DNA from: HGM04593 sp045592125
Lineage (GTDB): Bacteria > Bacteroidota > Bacteroidia > Bacteroidales > Bacteroidaceae
Direction: 5' to 3'
Length of the DNA stretch: 15,247 nucleotides
Assembly: GCA_045592125.1 (NCBI GenBank)
Contig: JAZNUE010000047.1
Location: 1-15,247, forward strand
Made by a program: the position numbers and the translations under genes. Positions within the stretch are counted from its first letter, which is position 1. Every line of letters begins with the position of its first letter. Below, one piece after another: positions 7,054-14,325 of this stretch. The notes beneath the pieces are model-generated. The model searched no databases. It saw only the letters and a program-made list of their open reading frames with translations, and had not been told where the DNA came from.

Positions 7054-7923
7054 ATGAATATACTTGTAACAGGCGCCAACGGGCAGCTGGGCAGCGAGAT
7101 GCGCCGTCTGGGAGCAGTCTCGCCCAACAATTACATCTTTACCGATGTTGCAGAGCTTGATATCACAAATGCAGCGGCAGTGCTTGAGACCGTGAAAGGC
7201 AATGGCATTGGAATAATCGTAAACTGCGCCGCATATACCAATGTGGACAAGGCCGAGAGTGACGAGGCAGCGGCCACCCTCATAAACGCCACTGCTGTGG
7301 GCAACCTGGCCGTAGCAGCAAAGGAGACGGGCGCGACCCTGTTCCATGTGTCAACCGACTATGTGTTCGGCCTTGACGGCAACACGCCCCGCACCGAGGA
7401 TATGCCCACTGCGCCGCTAGGAGTATACGGGCGCACAAAGCTCATGGGCGAAGAGGCCATAGCCAAGAGCGGCTGCAAGGCGCTCATCTTCCGCACCGCA
7501 TGGCTCTACAGCGAGTTCGGCAACAACTTCCTCAAGACCATGCTGCGCCTCACGGCCGAGCGCGAGCAGGTAAGCGTGGTCTTTGACCAGGTGGGCACGC
7601 CCACATATGCAGGCGACCTGGCGCTCGCCATCTTCTCGATAATTGAGGCCGGAGTATATGAAGGCAACGAAGGCGTCTACCACTTCTCGGACGAGGGCGC
7701 ATGCTCATGGTACGACTTTGCAGTGGAGATTGCCGCGGCAGCAGGCAACACCGCATGCCGCATAAGCCCATGCCACAGCAGCGAGTTCCCCTCGCCTGTG
7801 ACACGCCCGTCCTATTCGGTACTAGACAAGACAAAAGTAAAGGAGACCTTCGGCATTGACATCCCCCACTGGCGCGAGTCGATGGAATATTGCATAAAGA
7901 GGATAAAGGCAACCGGGAACTAG
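7054..7923 (+). CDS. rfbD: dTDP-4-dehydrorhamnose reductase
   Basis: RmlD is an extended short-chain dehydrogenase that reduces dTDP-4-keto-L-rhamnose to dTDP-L-rhamnose with NAD(P)H. The 289-residue protein has the nucleotide loop TGANGQLG (6-13), the catalytic threonine in STDYVF (100-105) and Y125-x3-K129 in YGRTK. An in-frame TTG at 7048 overlaps the rfbC stop, but the ATG at 7054 gives the family start MNILVTG and is preferred. The 4,6-dehydratase gene rfbB, usually next to these genes, is not in the window. Confidence 0.96.
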   Translation: MNILVTGANGQLGSEMRRLGAVSPNNYIFTDVAELDITNAAAVLETVKGNGIGIIVNCAAYTNVDKAESDEAAATLINATAVGNLAVAAKETGATLFHVSTDYVFGLDGNTPRTEDMPTAPLGVYGRTKLMGEEAIAKSGCKALIFRTAWLYSEFGNNFLKTMLRLTAEREQVSVVFDQVGTPTYAGDLALAIFSIIEAGVYEGNEGVYHFSDEGACSWYDFAVEIAAAAGNTACRISPCHSSEFPSPVTRPSYSVLDKTKVKETFGIDIPHWRESMEYCIKRIKATGN

Positions 7924-7957
7924 CATAAGGAAGTTTTACACAGGAATAGTCAGAACC

Positions 7958-9310
7958 ATGAAGATAGCAGTTGCAGGAACAGGCTATGTAGGCATGAGCA
8001 TTGCCACATTGCTGGCACAGCACAACCAGGTAGTAGCAGTTGATGTAATCCCTGAGAAGGTAGAGAAAATCAACCGCCGCATCTCGCCCATCCAGGACGA
8101 ATACATAGAGAAATACCTGGCCGGGAAGGAACTCAGCCTCACGGCCACGCTTGACGGGGCAAGCGCCTACCGCGACGCCGACTTTGTTGTCATCGCCGCA
8201 CCCACCAACTACGACCCTCAGATGAACTTCTTCGACACCCACCACATTGAGGACGTCATAGACCTGGTACTCAGCGTGAACCCCAATGCCACCATGGTTA
8301 TCAAGAGCACAATACCCGTGGGCTACTGCCGCAGTCTCTATGTCAAGTATGCCCGCAAGTTCAGGGAATGGGGATGGGACAGCAGCCGCAGGCTGCGCCT
8401 GCTCTTCTCGCCAGAGTTCCTGCGCGAGAGCAAGGCCCTTTACGACAACCTCTACCCCAGCCGCATAATTGTGGGCTATCCAAAGATAAGCGCAAGAAAC
8501 CAGGCCGCGGACAGCCGCGACGCCATTGAAGAGCGCGAGGCCAACGAAGCAATAAGGGCCATCGCCGGCAACCACCTGCAAGAGGCCGCGCACACCTTTG
8601 CCGCGCTGCTGCAGCAGGGAGCAGTCAAGGAGGACATCCCCACCCTTTTCATGAGCCTCAAGGAGGCAGAGGCCGTAAAGCTCTTCGCCAACACCTACCT
8701 GGCCCTGCGCATAAGCTACTTCAACGAGCTGGACACATACGCCGCAGTCAAAGGGCTCGACTCGGCAGCAATAATCCAGGGCGTAGGCCTCGACCCGCGC
8801 ATAGGCGACCACTACAACAACCCATCGTTCGGCTATGGCGGCTACTGCCTGCCCAAGGACACCAAACAGCTGCTTGCCAACTACCAGGAGGTGCCGCAGA
8901 ACATGATGAGCGCCATAGTCGAGAGCAACCGCACCCGCAAGGACTTCATTGCCGACCAGGTGCTGCAGATGGCAGGCTACTACGGATACACCCAGCGAGG
9001 CAGTTTTGGCACAGAGCACGAGAAGCGCTGCATAATAGGCGTATTCCGCCTCGCCATGAAGACAGGCAGCGACAACTTCCGCCACTCATCCATCCAGGGA
9101 GTGATGAAGCGCATAAAGGCCAAAGGCGCCGAGGTAATAGTGTATGAGCCCTTGCTCGAGGACGGCAGCACCTTCTTCGGCAGCCGCGTGGTAAACGGCC
9201 TGGCAGAGTTCAAGCAACAGTCACATGCAATCATCGCCAACCGCTACGACACCTGCCTCGACGACGTAAAGGATAAAGTATACACACGCGACATATTCCA
9301 AAGAGACTGA
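7958..9310 (+). CDS. ugd: UDP-glucose 6-dehydrogenase with two insertions
   Basis: Oxidises UDP-glucose to UDP-glucuronate with two NAD+ per turnover. The 450-residue protein matches the E. coli Ugd type closely: GTGYVG Rossmann loop (7-12), SPEFLRE (151-157), KLFANTYLA (241-249) and the catalytic cysteine C297 in GYGGYCLPKDTKQLL. E. coli Ugd has 388 residues. The extra length lies in two places, a highly charged insert at about 175-208 and a shorter one at about 337-356 before the UDP-binding domain resumes at CIIGVFRLAMK. The gene is 34 bases after rfbD and 26 bases before the next gene, so it probably belongs to one operon. UDP-glucuronate would supply capsule or O-antigen assembly. Confidence 0.96.
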   Translation: MKIAVAGTGYVGMSIATLLAQHNQVVAVDVIPEKVEKINRRISPIQDEYIEKYLAGKELSLTATLDGASAYRDADFVVIAAPTNYDPQMNFFDTHHIEDVIDLVLSVNPNATMVIKSTIPVGYCRSLYVKYARKFREWGWDSSRRLRLLFSPEFLRESKALYDNLYPSRIIVGYPKISARNQAADSRDAIEEREANEAIRAIAGNHLQEAAHTFAALLQQGAVKEDIPTLFMSLKEAEAVKLFANTYLALRISYFNELDTYAAVKGLDSAAIIQGVGLDPRIGDHYNNPSFGYGGYCLPKDTKQLLANYQEVPQNMMSAIVESNRTRKDFIADQVLQMAGYYGYTQRGSFGTEHEKRCIIGVFRLAMKTGSDNFRHSSIQGVMKRIKAKGAEVIVYEPLLEDGSTFFGSRVVNGLAEFKQQSHAIIANRYDTCLDDVKDKVYTRDIFQRD

Positions 9311-9323
9311 CACACAGGCCAAC

Positions 9324-9328
9324 AGGAG
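9324..9328 (+). promoter_or_regulatory. Shine-Dalgarno-like site
   Basis: AGGAG lies 8 bases before the ATG at 9337. Such a site is uncommon among the starts in this window and supports this start for the fusion gene. Confidence 0.5.
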
Positions 9329-9336
9329 CATACACC

Positions 9337-10680
9337 ATGAAGAAAGTAATAACATACGGCACATACGACCTGCTTCACCAGGGCCACATCAACCTGCTGC
9401 GGCGCGCCAGGGAGCTTGGCGACTACCTGATAGTAGGAGTCACCAACGACAGTTTCGACCGCGAGCGCGGCAAGCTCAACGTGTGCAACAACGTGCTTGA
9501 GAGGGTCGAGGCGGTGCGGGCCACAGGCCTTGCCGACCAAATTATAATAGAGGACTACTTCGGGCAGAAGATTGACGACATACAGAAGTATGATGTAGAC
9601 ATCTTTGCCATCGGCAGCGACTGGGAAGGCAAGTTCGACTATCTGGGCGAGTACTGCCAGGTTGTATACCTGCCGCGCACCGAGGGCATTTCCTCTACAA
9701 TGCTGCGCGAGGAGCAGCAGGCAGGAATAAGGGCAGGAATCGTAGGCTGCGGCAGCATTGCCCGCCGTTTTGTGCCCGAGGCCGCCTTTGTGAACGGCAT
9801 TGAGATAACAGGAGCATACGACACAAGCAGCGAGGCGCTATCGGCCTTTGCCAGCGCCAACAGCATTGCCGCCTTTGCCTCAATGGAAGAGCTGCTTGAG
9901 AAGAACGACGCCGTATACATTGCCACGCCGCACCTGAGCCACTACCCGCTGGCCAGGCAGGCGCTGCTTGCCGGCAAGCATGTGCTATGCGAGATACCGC
10001 TGGTGCTTGAGGAGGCACAGGCACAGGAACTGTACGCCCTTGCCGAGCAGCAGGGCGTAGTGCTGATGGAAGCCCACAAGACAGCACACTGCCCAGCCTT
10101 CAACCACCTGATGGTGATGATAAAGAGCGGCGCTATCGGCGAGGTTGTGGACATTGAGGCATCGCTCTCGCGCCTGCTCCCCGACAAGACACGCCGCGAG
10201 TTCGACCCGCAGCAGGCGGGCGGCTCAATGTACGAGTCGGGTGTATACCCGCTGCTGCCCATATTCAGGCTCCTGGGGACAGGGTACAAGAACCTGAACA
10301 TATATTCGCGCATGGAGAACGGCGTAGACATATACACAAAGGGAGTGCTCTACTACCCCACGGCAGTATGCTCGTTCAAGATTGGCCTTGGCGTAAAGAC
10401 CGAGGGCAACCTTGTAATCTCGGGCACAAAAGGATATGCATACGTGCCTGCGCCATGGTGGAAGACCGACTACTTTGAGCTGCGCTACGAGGACCAGAAC
10501 CAGAATAAGAAATTCTTTTACAAATGGGACGGCGATGGCCTTAGGTACGAGATTCAGGAATGGATGTCGTGCATTGTGAACAGGCGCTTCAGCAGTTCAC
10601 GCCTGAGGCGTAGGGAGAGCATTGCCATGGCAGGCGTAATGCAGCAGTTTACCCAGCGTAAGAACTTTATTGAGATATGA
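9337..10680 (+). CDS. TagD-like cytidylyltransferase fused to a Gfo/Idh/MocA oxidoreductase
   Basis: Residues 1-127 are a complete glycerol-3-phosphate cytidylyltransferase-type domain: MKKVITYGTYDLLHQGH with the HxGH motif (14-17), DWEGKFDYL (95-103) and RTEGISST (114-121), all close to B. subtilis TagD as I recall it. Residues 131-447 are a Gfo/Idh/MocA-type domain resembling the dihydrodiol-dehydrogenase-like branch, with the Rossmann loop GIVGCGSIA (134-142), LMEAHKTAHCPAF (243-255) and GGSMYESGVYPL (295-306). The conserved EKP motif reads E219-I220-P221, so the usual lysine is absent, and the usual Asp of LxDxG is E300. The domain join is a short AGIRAG. The first half should make a CDP-polyol; the role of the second is open. 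The stop overlaps the SDR start by 4 bases, suggesting coupled translation. Confidence 0.9.
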   Translation: MKKVITYGTYDLLHQGHINLLRRARELGDYLIVGVTNDSFDRERGKLNVCNNVLERVEAVRATGLADQIIIEDYFGQKIDDIQKYDVDIFAIGSDWEGKFDYLGEYCQVVYLPRTEGISSTMLREEQQAGIRAGIVGCGSIARRFVPEAAFVNGIEITGAYDTSSEALSAFASANSIAAFASMEELLEKNDAVYIATPHLSHYPLARQALLAGKHVLCEIPLVLEEAQAQELYALAEQQGVVLMEAHKTAHCPAFNHLMVMIKSGAIGEVVDIEASLSRLLPDKTRREFDPQQAGGSMYESGVYPLLPIFRLLGTGYKNLNIYSRMENGVDIYTKGVLYYPTAVCSFKIGLGVKTEGNLVISGTKGYAYVPAPWWKTDYFELRYEDQNQNKKFFYKWDGDGLRYEIQEWMSCIVNRRFSSSRLRRRESIAMAGVMQQFTQRKNFIEI

Positions 10681-11429
10681 GACGAATACTGATAGTAGGC
10701 GGTGCCGGCGGCATTGGCCTTTCAATAGCCACAGAGCTTGCCGCGCAGGAGACATGCGAGAAGGTATACATTGTTGACAAGGCCCCCATCCCGCCCGGCA
10801 GCAGCAACGCCAAGCTTGAGTACCACATGCTCGACCTCGCCAGCGGCGACTTCTCAATATTTGACAGGTTCAGTGACATCGACACCCTGATGATAACGGC
10901 AGGGTTCGGCAGGCTGGCCCTCTTCAAGGACATTGATGAGCAGCACATCATCGACTCCATGAATGTCAACAGCACTGCCGTAATGCGAATAATACACCGC
11001 TTCTATCCCAGGCTTCAAGGCAAGGAGGATTTCCGCTGCGGCGTTATGGTGAGCATTGCAGGCTTCATATCCTCTCCTTTCTTCGCCGTCTATGCAGCCA
11101 GCAAGGCAGCGCTCAGGATATTCATAGAAAGCGTGAACGTGGAGCTTGAGAAAGGAGGCAGCAGCAACCGCATACTCAATGTCTCGCCCGGGTCAATCAA
11201 AGGCACCGGATTTTCCAGCGGCCCCACCGACCTTGCGCAGACGGCCCCGCTGGCAAAGGAGATAATAGAGCGGCTCAGGGCAAAAGACGACCTATTCATC
11301 CCGCAATACGAGGAGGTATTCAAGGAAGTCCTGGAACGGTACCACAAGGATTTCCGTGCCGAGGGGCGCCACAGCTACGGCTACAAGCTCAGCAGCGGCA
11401 GGGTAAAGCAGCCCACAGGCCCAATGTAG
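10677..11429 (+). CDS. Short-chain dehydrogenase/reductase (SDR)
   Basis: A 250-residue classical SDR. It has the nucleotide loop GGAGGIG (8-14), TAGFG (74-78) in place of NNAG, N98 in MNVNST, the catalytic serine S126 in MVSIAGF and Y139-x3-K143 in YAASK. The sequence PGSIKGTGF (171-179) follows, as in the family. The substrate cannot be read from sequence. ATGA overlap with the fusion gene upstream implies a linked step, such as interconversion of a keto-sugar phosphate and a polyol phosphate before or after CDP activation. Its stop is followed by about 90 bases before the next gene. Confidence 0.9.
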   Translation: MRRILIVGGAGGIGLSIATELAAQETCEKVYIVDKAPIPPGSSNAKLEYHMLDLASGDFSIFDRFSDIDTLMITAGFGRLALFKDIDEQHIIDSMNVNSTAVMRIIHRFYPRLQGKEDFRCGVMVSIAGFISSPFFAVYAASKAALRIFIESVNVELEKGGSSNRILNVSPGSIKGTGFSSGPTDLAQTAPLAKEIIERLRAKDDLFIPQYEEVFKEVLERYHKDFRAEGRHSYGYKLSSGRVKQPTGPM

Positions 11430-11484
11430 TAGACTATTAGCACGCTAGCCGTTAATTTTTATCGTTAAGTTAAGTATAAATTCA

Positions 11485-11492
11485 TATATTTG
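11485..11492 (+). promoter_or_regulatory. Promoter -7 box before the kinase fusion
   Basis: TATATTTG matches TAnnTTTG exactly. No clear TTG stands 19-21 bases upstream, so the -33 element is weak. The leader would be about 20 bases and A-rich before the ATG at 11520. Confidence 0.5.
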
Positions 11493-11519
11493 CAGACAAA
11501 GCAAGAAAAAAGCAAGAAT

Positions 11520-12656
11520 ATGGCAAAGAAAGTATTTGTATCAGGGTGCTACGACATGCTCCATTCGGGACACGTGGCATTCTTCAAGGAAGCCGCCAGC
11601 CATGGCGACCTCTATGTAGGCATAGGTTCCGACGCTACCATACGCGAGCTCAAGGACCGCAAGACCATAAACACCGAACGCGAGCGTCTCTACATGGTAA
11701 AGGCCATACGCTATGTAAAGGACGCCTTCATTAACAGCGGCAGCGGCATGCTCGACTTTGCCGAGGACGTCAAGCGCCTCAAGCCCGACATCTTCTTTGT
11801 CAACAGCGACGGCTACACCCCAGGCAAGAAACGCTTCTGCGAGGAGAACGGCATTGAGCTGGTTGTCAGCACCCGTATCCCCGAGGCAGGCCTGCCCACA
11901 CGCTCCACAACCGCCCTGCGCCAGGAGTGCAACATCCCCTACCGCATTGACCTTGCCGGAGGCTGGCTCGACCAGCCCTACGTGAGCAAGCACCATCCAG
12001 GCCCCGTGCTCACCATAAGCATTGAGCCCGACTACGACTTCAACAACCGCGGCGGCATGAGCACATCGTCGCGCAAGGCAGCCATCGAGATGTGGCATGT
12101 CGACATCCCCGAAGGCGACCGCGAGACACTGGCCAAGATGGTATTCCGTTACGAGAACCCCCCAGGCAGTCCCTATGTCAGCGGTTCACAGGACGCCATC
12201 GGCATTGTAATGCCCTGCCTCAACCGCCTCAACTACGATGGCGACTACTGGCCCGAGAGCATTGAGACCGTCAAGGACAGCGCAGTGCTCGACTTCATCG
12301 AGAAGAGCCTGTGGCTCATCCCCCTGGCCCCGCGCGACGGCAGCTATGACGTGCTTGCCGACACACACATCGACCAGGCCGGCGCACACGCCCTCTCCAT
12401 TGCCGCCGACGAGTGCTGGAAAGCCATAAACGCCATGGACATCGACGCCTGGGGCAAGGCCTGCACCGCTTCATTCCAGGCGCAGACCGCAATGTTCCCC
12501 AACATGATATCACCTCATGTGCAGAAGGCCATCTACGAGTACAAGGACAGCGTAAAGGGATACAAGATTACAGGCGCCGGCGGAGGCGGCTATCTTGTAA
12601 TCATAAACGACACGCCAATAAAGAACGCAATACAGATTAGAATCAGGAGGAACTGA
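11520..12656 (+). CDS. Cytidylyltransferase-GHMP kinase fusion
   Basis: Residues 1-136 form a nucleotidyltransferase domain of the TagD/HldE-C group: FVSGCYDMLHSGH with HxGH at 15-18, a GIGSD segment (34-38), and RSTTALR (128-134) in place of RTEGISTT. Residues 138-378 are a GHMP-kinase-like domain with YRIDLAGGWLDQP (141-153), an ATP-binding GGMSTSSRKAA (178-188), SGSQDAIG (221-228) carrying a probable catalytic Asp, and the C-terminal ITGAGGGGYL (350-359). Only about 25 residues separate the first two motifs, where sugar kinases such as HddA have many more, so the domain is compact. A kinase and a nucleotidyltransferase in one chain suggest sequential phosphorylation and CDP (or ADP) activation of one sugar, as HldE does with a different kinase fold. 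I chose the ATG at 11520; a TTG at 11490 lies in the promoter. Confidence 0.87.
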   Translation: MAKKVFVSGCYDMLHSGHVAFFKEAASHGDLYVGIGSDATIRELKDRKTINTERERLYMVKAIRYVKDAFINSGSGMLDFAEDVKRLKPDIFFVNSDGYTPGKKRFCEENGIELVVSTRIPEAGLPTRSTTALRQECNIPYRIDLAGGWLDQPYVSKHHPGPVLTISIEPDYDFNNRGGMSTSSRKAAIEMWHVDIPEGDRETLAKMVFRYENPPGSPYVSGSQDAIGIVMPCLNRLNYDGDYWPESIETVKDSAVLDFIEKSLWLIPLAPRDGSYDVLADTHIDQAGAHALSIAADECWKAINAMDIDAWGKACTASFQAQTAMFPNMISPHVQKAIYEYKDSVKGYKITGAGGGGYLVIINDTPIKNAIQIRIRRN

Positions 12657-12657
12657 T

Positions 12658-12703
12658 ATTCATAATTAGGGAGCAACCGTGCGGTTGCTCCCTAATTATG
12701 AAT
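12658..12703 (+). terminator. Perfect 22-bp terminator hairpin
   Basis: Bases 12658-12679 are exactly complementary to 12682-12703 with TG between. The stem starts 2 bases after the stop codon of the kinase fusion and closes this transcription unit. There is no distinct T tract after it. Confidence 0.78.
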
Positions 12704-12782
12704 GAACAGCCGCATTCTGCATTATTTTTCGTCTATTCCAAGAAAAATCCATAAAAACTGCCTGTACTTGCATAATATTTTA

Positions 12783-12790
12783 TAACTTTG
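12783..12790 (+). promoter_or_regulatory. wecC promoter -7 box
   Basis: TAACTTTG is an exact match to TAnnTTTG, about 50 bases before wecC. The -33 region holds CTG rather than TTG (12758-12760). Its place just after a strong terminator supports it. Confidence 0.55.
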
Positions 12791-12838
12791 TTAAGTTTAA
12801 AGGCATTTTTCAAGGAACAGCAAAAGAATTACCTATAG

Positions 12839-14044
12839 ATGAAAGCATGTTTCATGGGACTTGGCTACATTGGCCTTCCCACAGCAATAATCGCGGCAAA
12901 GCACGGCATTGACGTAGCAGGAGTAGACATAAACCCAAGCGTAGTAGAGCAGACCAACCAGGGCAGGCTCCACATAATTGAGCCAGGAATGGAAGAGATG
13001 CTCAAGGAAGTGATTGCCTCAGGCAAGCTCAGGGCCTACACCGCCCCGCAGGAAAGCGACGCCTACTTCATTGTAGTGCCCACCCCGTTCAAGGGCGACC
13101 ACGAGCCCGACGTCTCTTACGTCGAGGCCGCCACCCGCGCAGTGCTCCCGCTCCTCAAGGAGGGCGACCTCTATGTCATTGAGAGCACATCGCCCATCGG
13201 CACCACCGAGATGATGGCCAGCATAATCTTCGCCGAGCGCCCCGAGCTCAAGGACAAGATTTACATTGCCTACTGCCCCGAGCGCGTGCTCCCCGGCAAC
13301 GTAATCTATGAGCTCATACACAACGACCGCGTCATAGGCGGTCTCACGCCCGAGAGCACCAGCAAGGCAATCGGGTTCTACTCACAGTTCGTCAGAGGCG
13401 AGCTCCACAGCACCGGCTGCCGCACGGCCGAGATGTGCAAGCTCACCGAGAACTCAAGCCGCGACGTGCAGATAGCATTTGCCAACGAGCTCTCCCTCAT
13501 CTGCGACAAGGCCGGTATCAACGTATGGGAGCTCATAGAGCTCGCCAACAAGCACCCGCGCGTCAACATCCTGCAGCCAGGCTGCGGCGTAGGCGGGCAC
13601 TGCATAGCCGTTGACCCCTACTTCATCACCGCCGACTACCCCGCCGAGGCAAAGATCATAGCAACCGCCCGCAACATAAACAACTACAAGAGCAGCTGGT
13701 GTGCCGAGAAGGTCAAGAGCACCATGCTCGAGTTCGAGCTCAGGCACGGGCGCAAGCCAGTCGTGGCCATGATGGGCCTTGCCTTCAAGCCCGACATTGA
13801 CGACCTTCGCGAGTCCCCCGCAAAGAACATCGTAGGCAAGGTTCTGCAGATATGCAACAACGCCGACATCCTCATCGTCGAGCCCAACGTAAAGGAGAAC
13901 AAGCAGTTCAAGCTTACCCCATACCATGAAGCCTTCGACAGGGCCGACATAGTAGTCATGCTCACCGCCCACAGCCAGTTCAGGCAGCTCCCGTGGGACG
14001 ACAGCAAGATAATCCTTGACTTCTGCGGAATATACAGGAGATAA
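12839..14044 (+). CDS. wecC: UDP-N-acetyl-D-mannosaminuronate dehydrogenase
   Basis: Oxidises UDP-ManNAc to UDP-ManNAcA with NAD+. The 401-residue protein has the Rossmann loop GLGYIG (7-12), STSPIGTTE (116-124), YCPERVLPGN (145-154), KLTENSSRDVQIAFANE (201-217) and the catalytic cysteine C255 in GCGVGGHCIAVDPYF. These fit WecC more closely than the UDP-glucose dehydrogenase encoded upstream in this window. It has its own promoter and terminator. Its substrate comes from the UDP-GlcNAc 2-epimerase WecB, whose gene begins next but is broken, so the pathway here may be incomplete. Confidence 0.93.
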   Translation: MKACFMGLGYIGLPTAIIAAKHGIDVAGVDINPSVVEQTNQGRLHIIEPGMEEMLKEVIASGKLRAYTAPQESDAYFIVVPTPFKGDHEPDVSYVEAATRAVLPLLKEGDLYVIESTSPIGTTEMMASIIFAERPELKDKIYIAYCPERVLPGNVIYELIHNDRVIGGLTPESTSKAIGFYSQFVRGELHSTGCRTAEMCKLTENSSRDVQIAFANELSLICDKAGINVWELIELANKHPRVNILQPGCGVGGHCIAVDPYFITADYPAEAKIIATARNINNYKSSWCAEKVKSTMLEFELRHGRKPVVAMMGLAFKPDIDDLRESPAKNIVGKVLQICNNADILIVEPNVKENKQFKLTPYHEAFDRADIVVMLTAHSQFRQLPWDDSKIILDFCGIYRR

Positions 14045-14061
14045 ATTCCCTATACCCAGGC

Positions 14062-14096
14062 AAGGGGGCGTGTCATTTTTTTTGACACGCCCCCTT
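14062..14096 (+). terminator. Terminator after wecC, with a T7 loop
   Basis: AAGGGGGCGTGTCA (14062-14075) pairs perfectly with 14083-14096 around a loop of seven Ts. The stem begins 18 bases after the stop. AGGCAA (14058-14063) and TTGCCT (14101-14106) could form a competing outer pair. The T run sits in the loop and not after the stem, which is unusual. Confidence 0.7.
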
Positions 14097-14146
14097 GGGT
14101 TTGCCTAGTATCCAGCCAGTCCCTGCAACGAGCAGTCTCCAGCCTG

Positions 14147-14170
14147 CACATCAATAAACACATCAATAAA
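14147..14170 (+). repeat. Tandem 12-base repeat, two copies
   Basis: CACATCAATAAA occurs twice without a gap (14147-14158 and 14159-14170), between the wecC terminator and the wecB promoter. Its role is unknown. Confidence 0.8.
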
Positions 14171-14205
14171 AGTCACTCCATTGAGAACAAATCATTTGCT
14201 ATCAG

Positions 14206-14236
14206 TTGTTATTATTAGTAAATATTACTATTTTTG
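14206..14236 (+). promoter_or_regulatory. wecB promoter with internal dyad
   Basis: TTG (14206-14208), 20 bases, then TATTTTTG (14229-14236) match the Bacteroidota promoter pattern exactly, the best match in the window. TAGTAA-ATA-TTACTA (14216-14230) is a 6-bp inverted repeat between the two boxes and overlaps the -7 box by two bases, a position suited to a repressor. The leader would be about 80 bases. Confidence 0.65.
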
Positions 14237-14256
14237 CCATATAATATAATGGCATA

Positions 14257-14290
14257 CTATGCGGCAGAACAGGCAGTTCGCCTCGCATAG
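14257..14290 (+). promoter_or_regulatory. Hairpin in the wecB leader
   Basis: CTATGCG (14257-14263) pairs with CGCATAG (14284-14290). Inside, GC-A-GAAC pairs with GTTC-GC around the loop AGGCA. The 13-bp bulged hairpin lies within the predicted wecB 5' leader. It could affect translation or transcript elongation, but no known family is recognised. Confidence 0.35.
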
Positions 14291-14325
14291 CGCCCAATTG
14301 ACAGGACAACTATACAAACTGCAAC

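Noticed and set aside
7550..9085. A 511-codon minus-strand frame opposite rfbD and ugd
   Set aside because: It lies opposite two genes with clear catalytic motifs. Its length follows from the codon bias of the real genes on the other strand.
12839..14044. A second UDP-glucose dehydrogenase
   Set aside because: The GCGVGGHCIAVDPYF active site and overall length fit UDP-ManNAc dehydrogenase (WecC), and a wecB start follows it.
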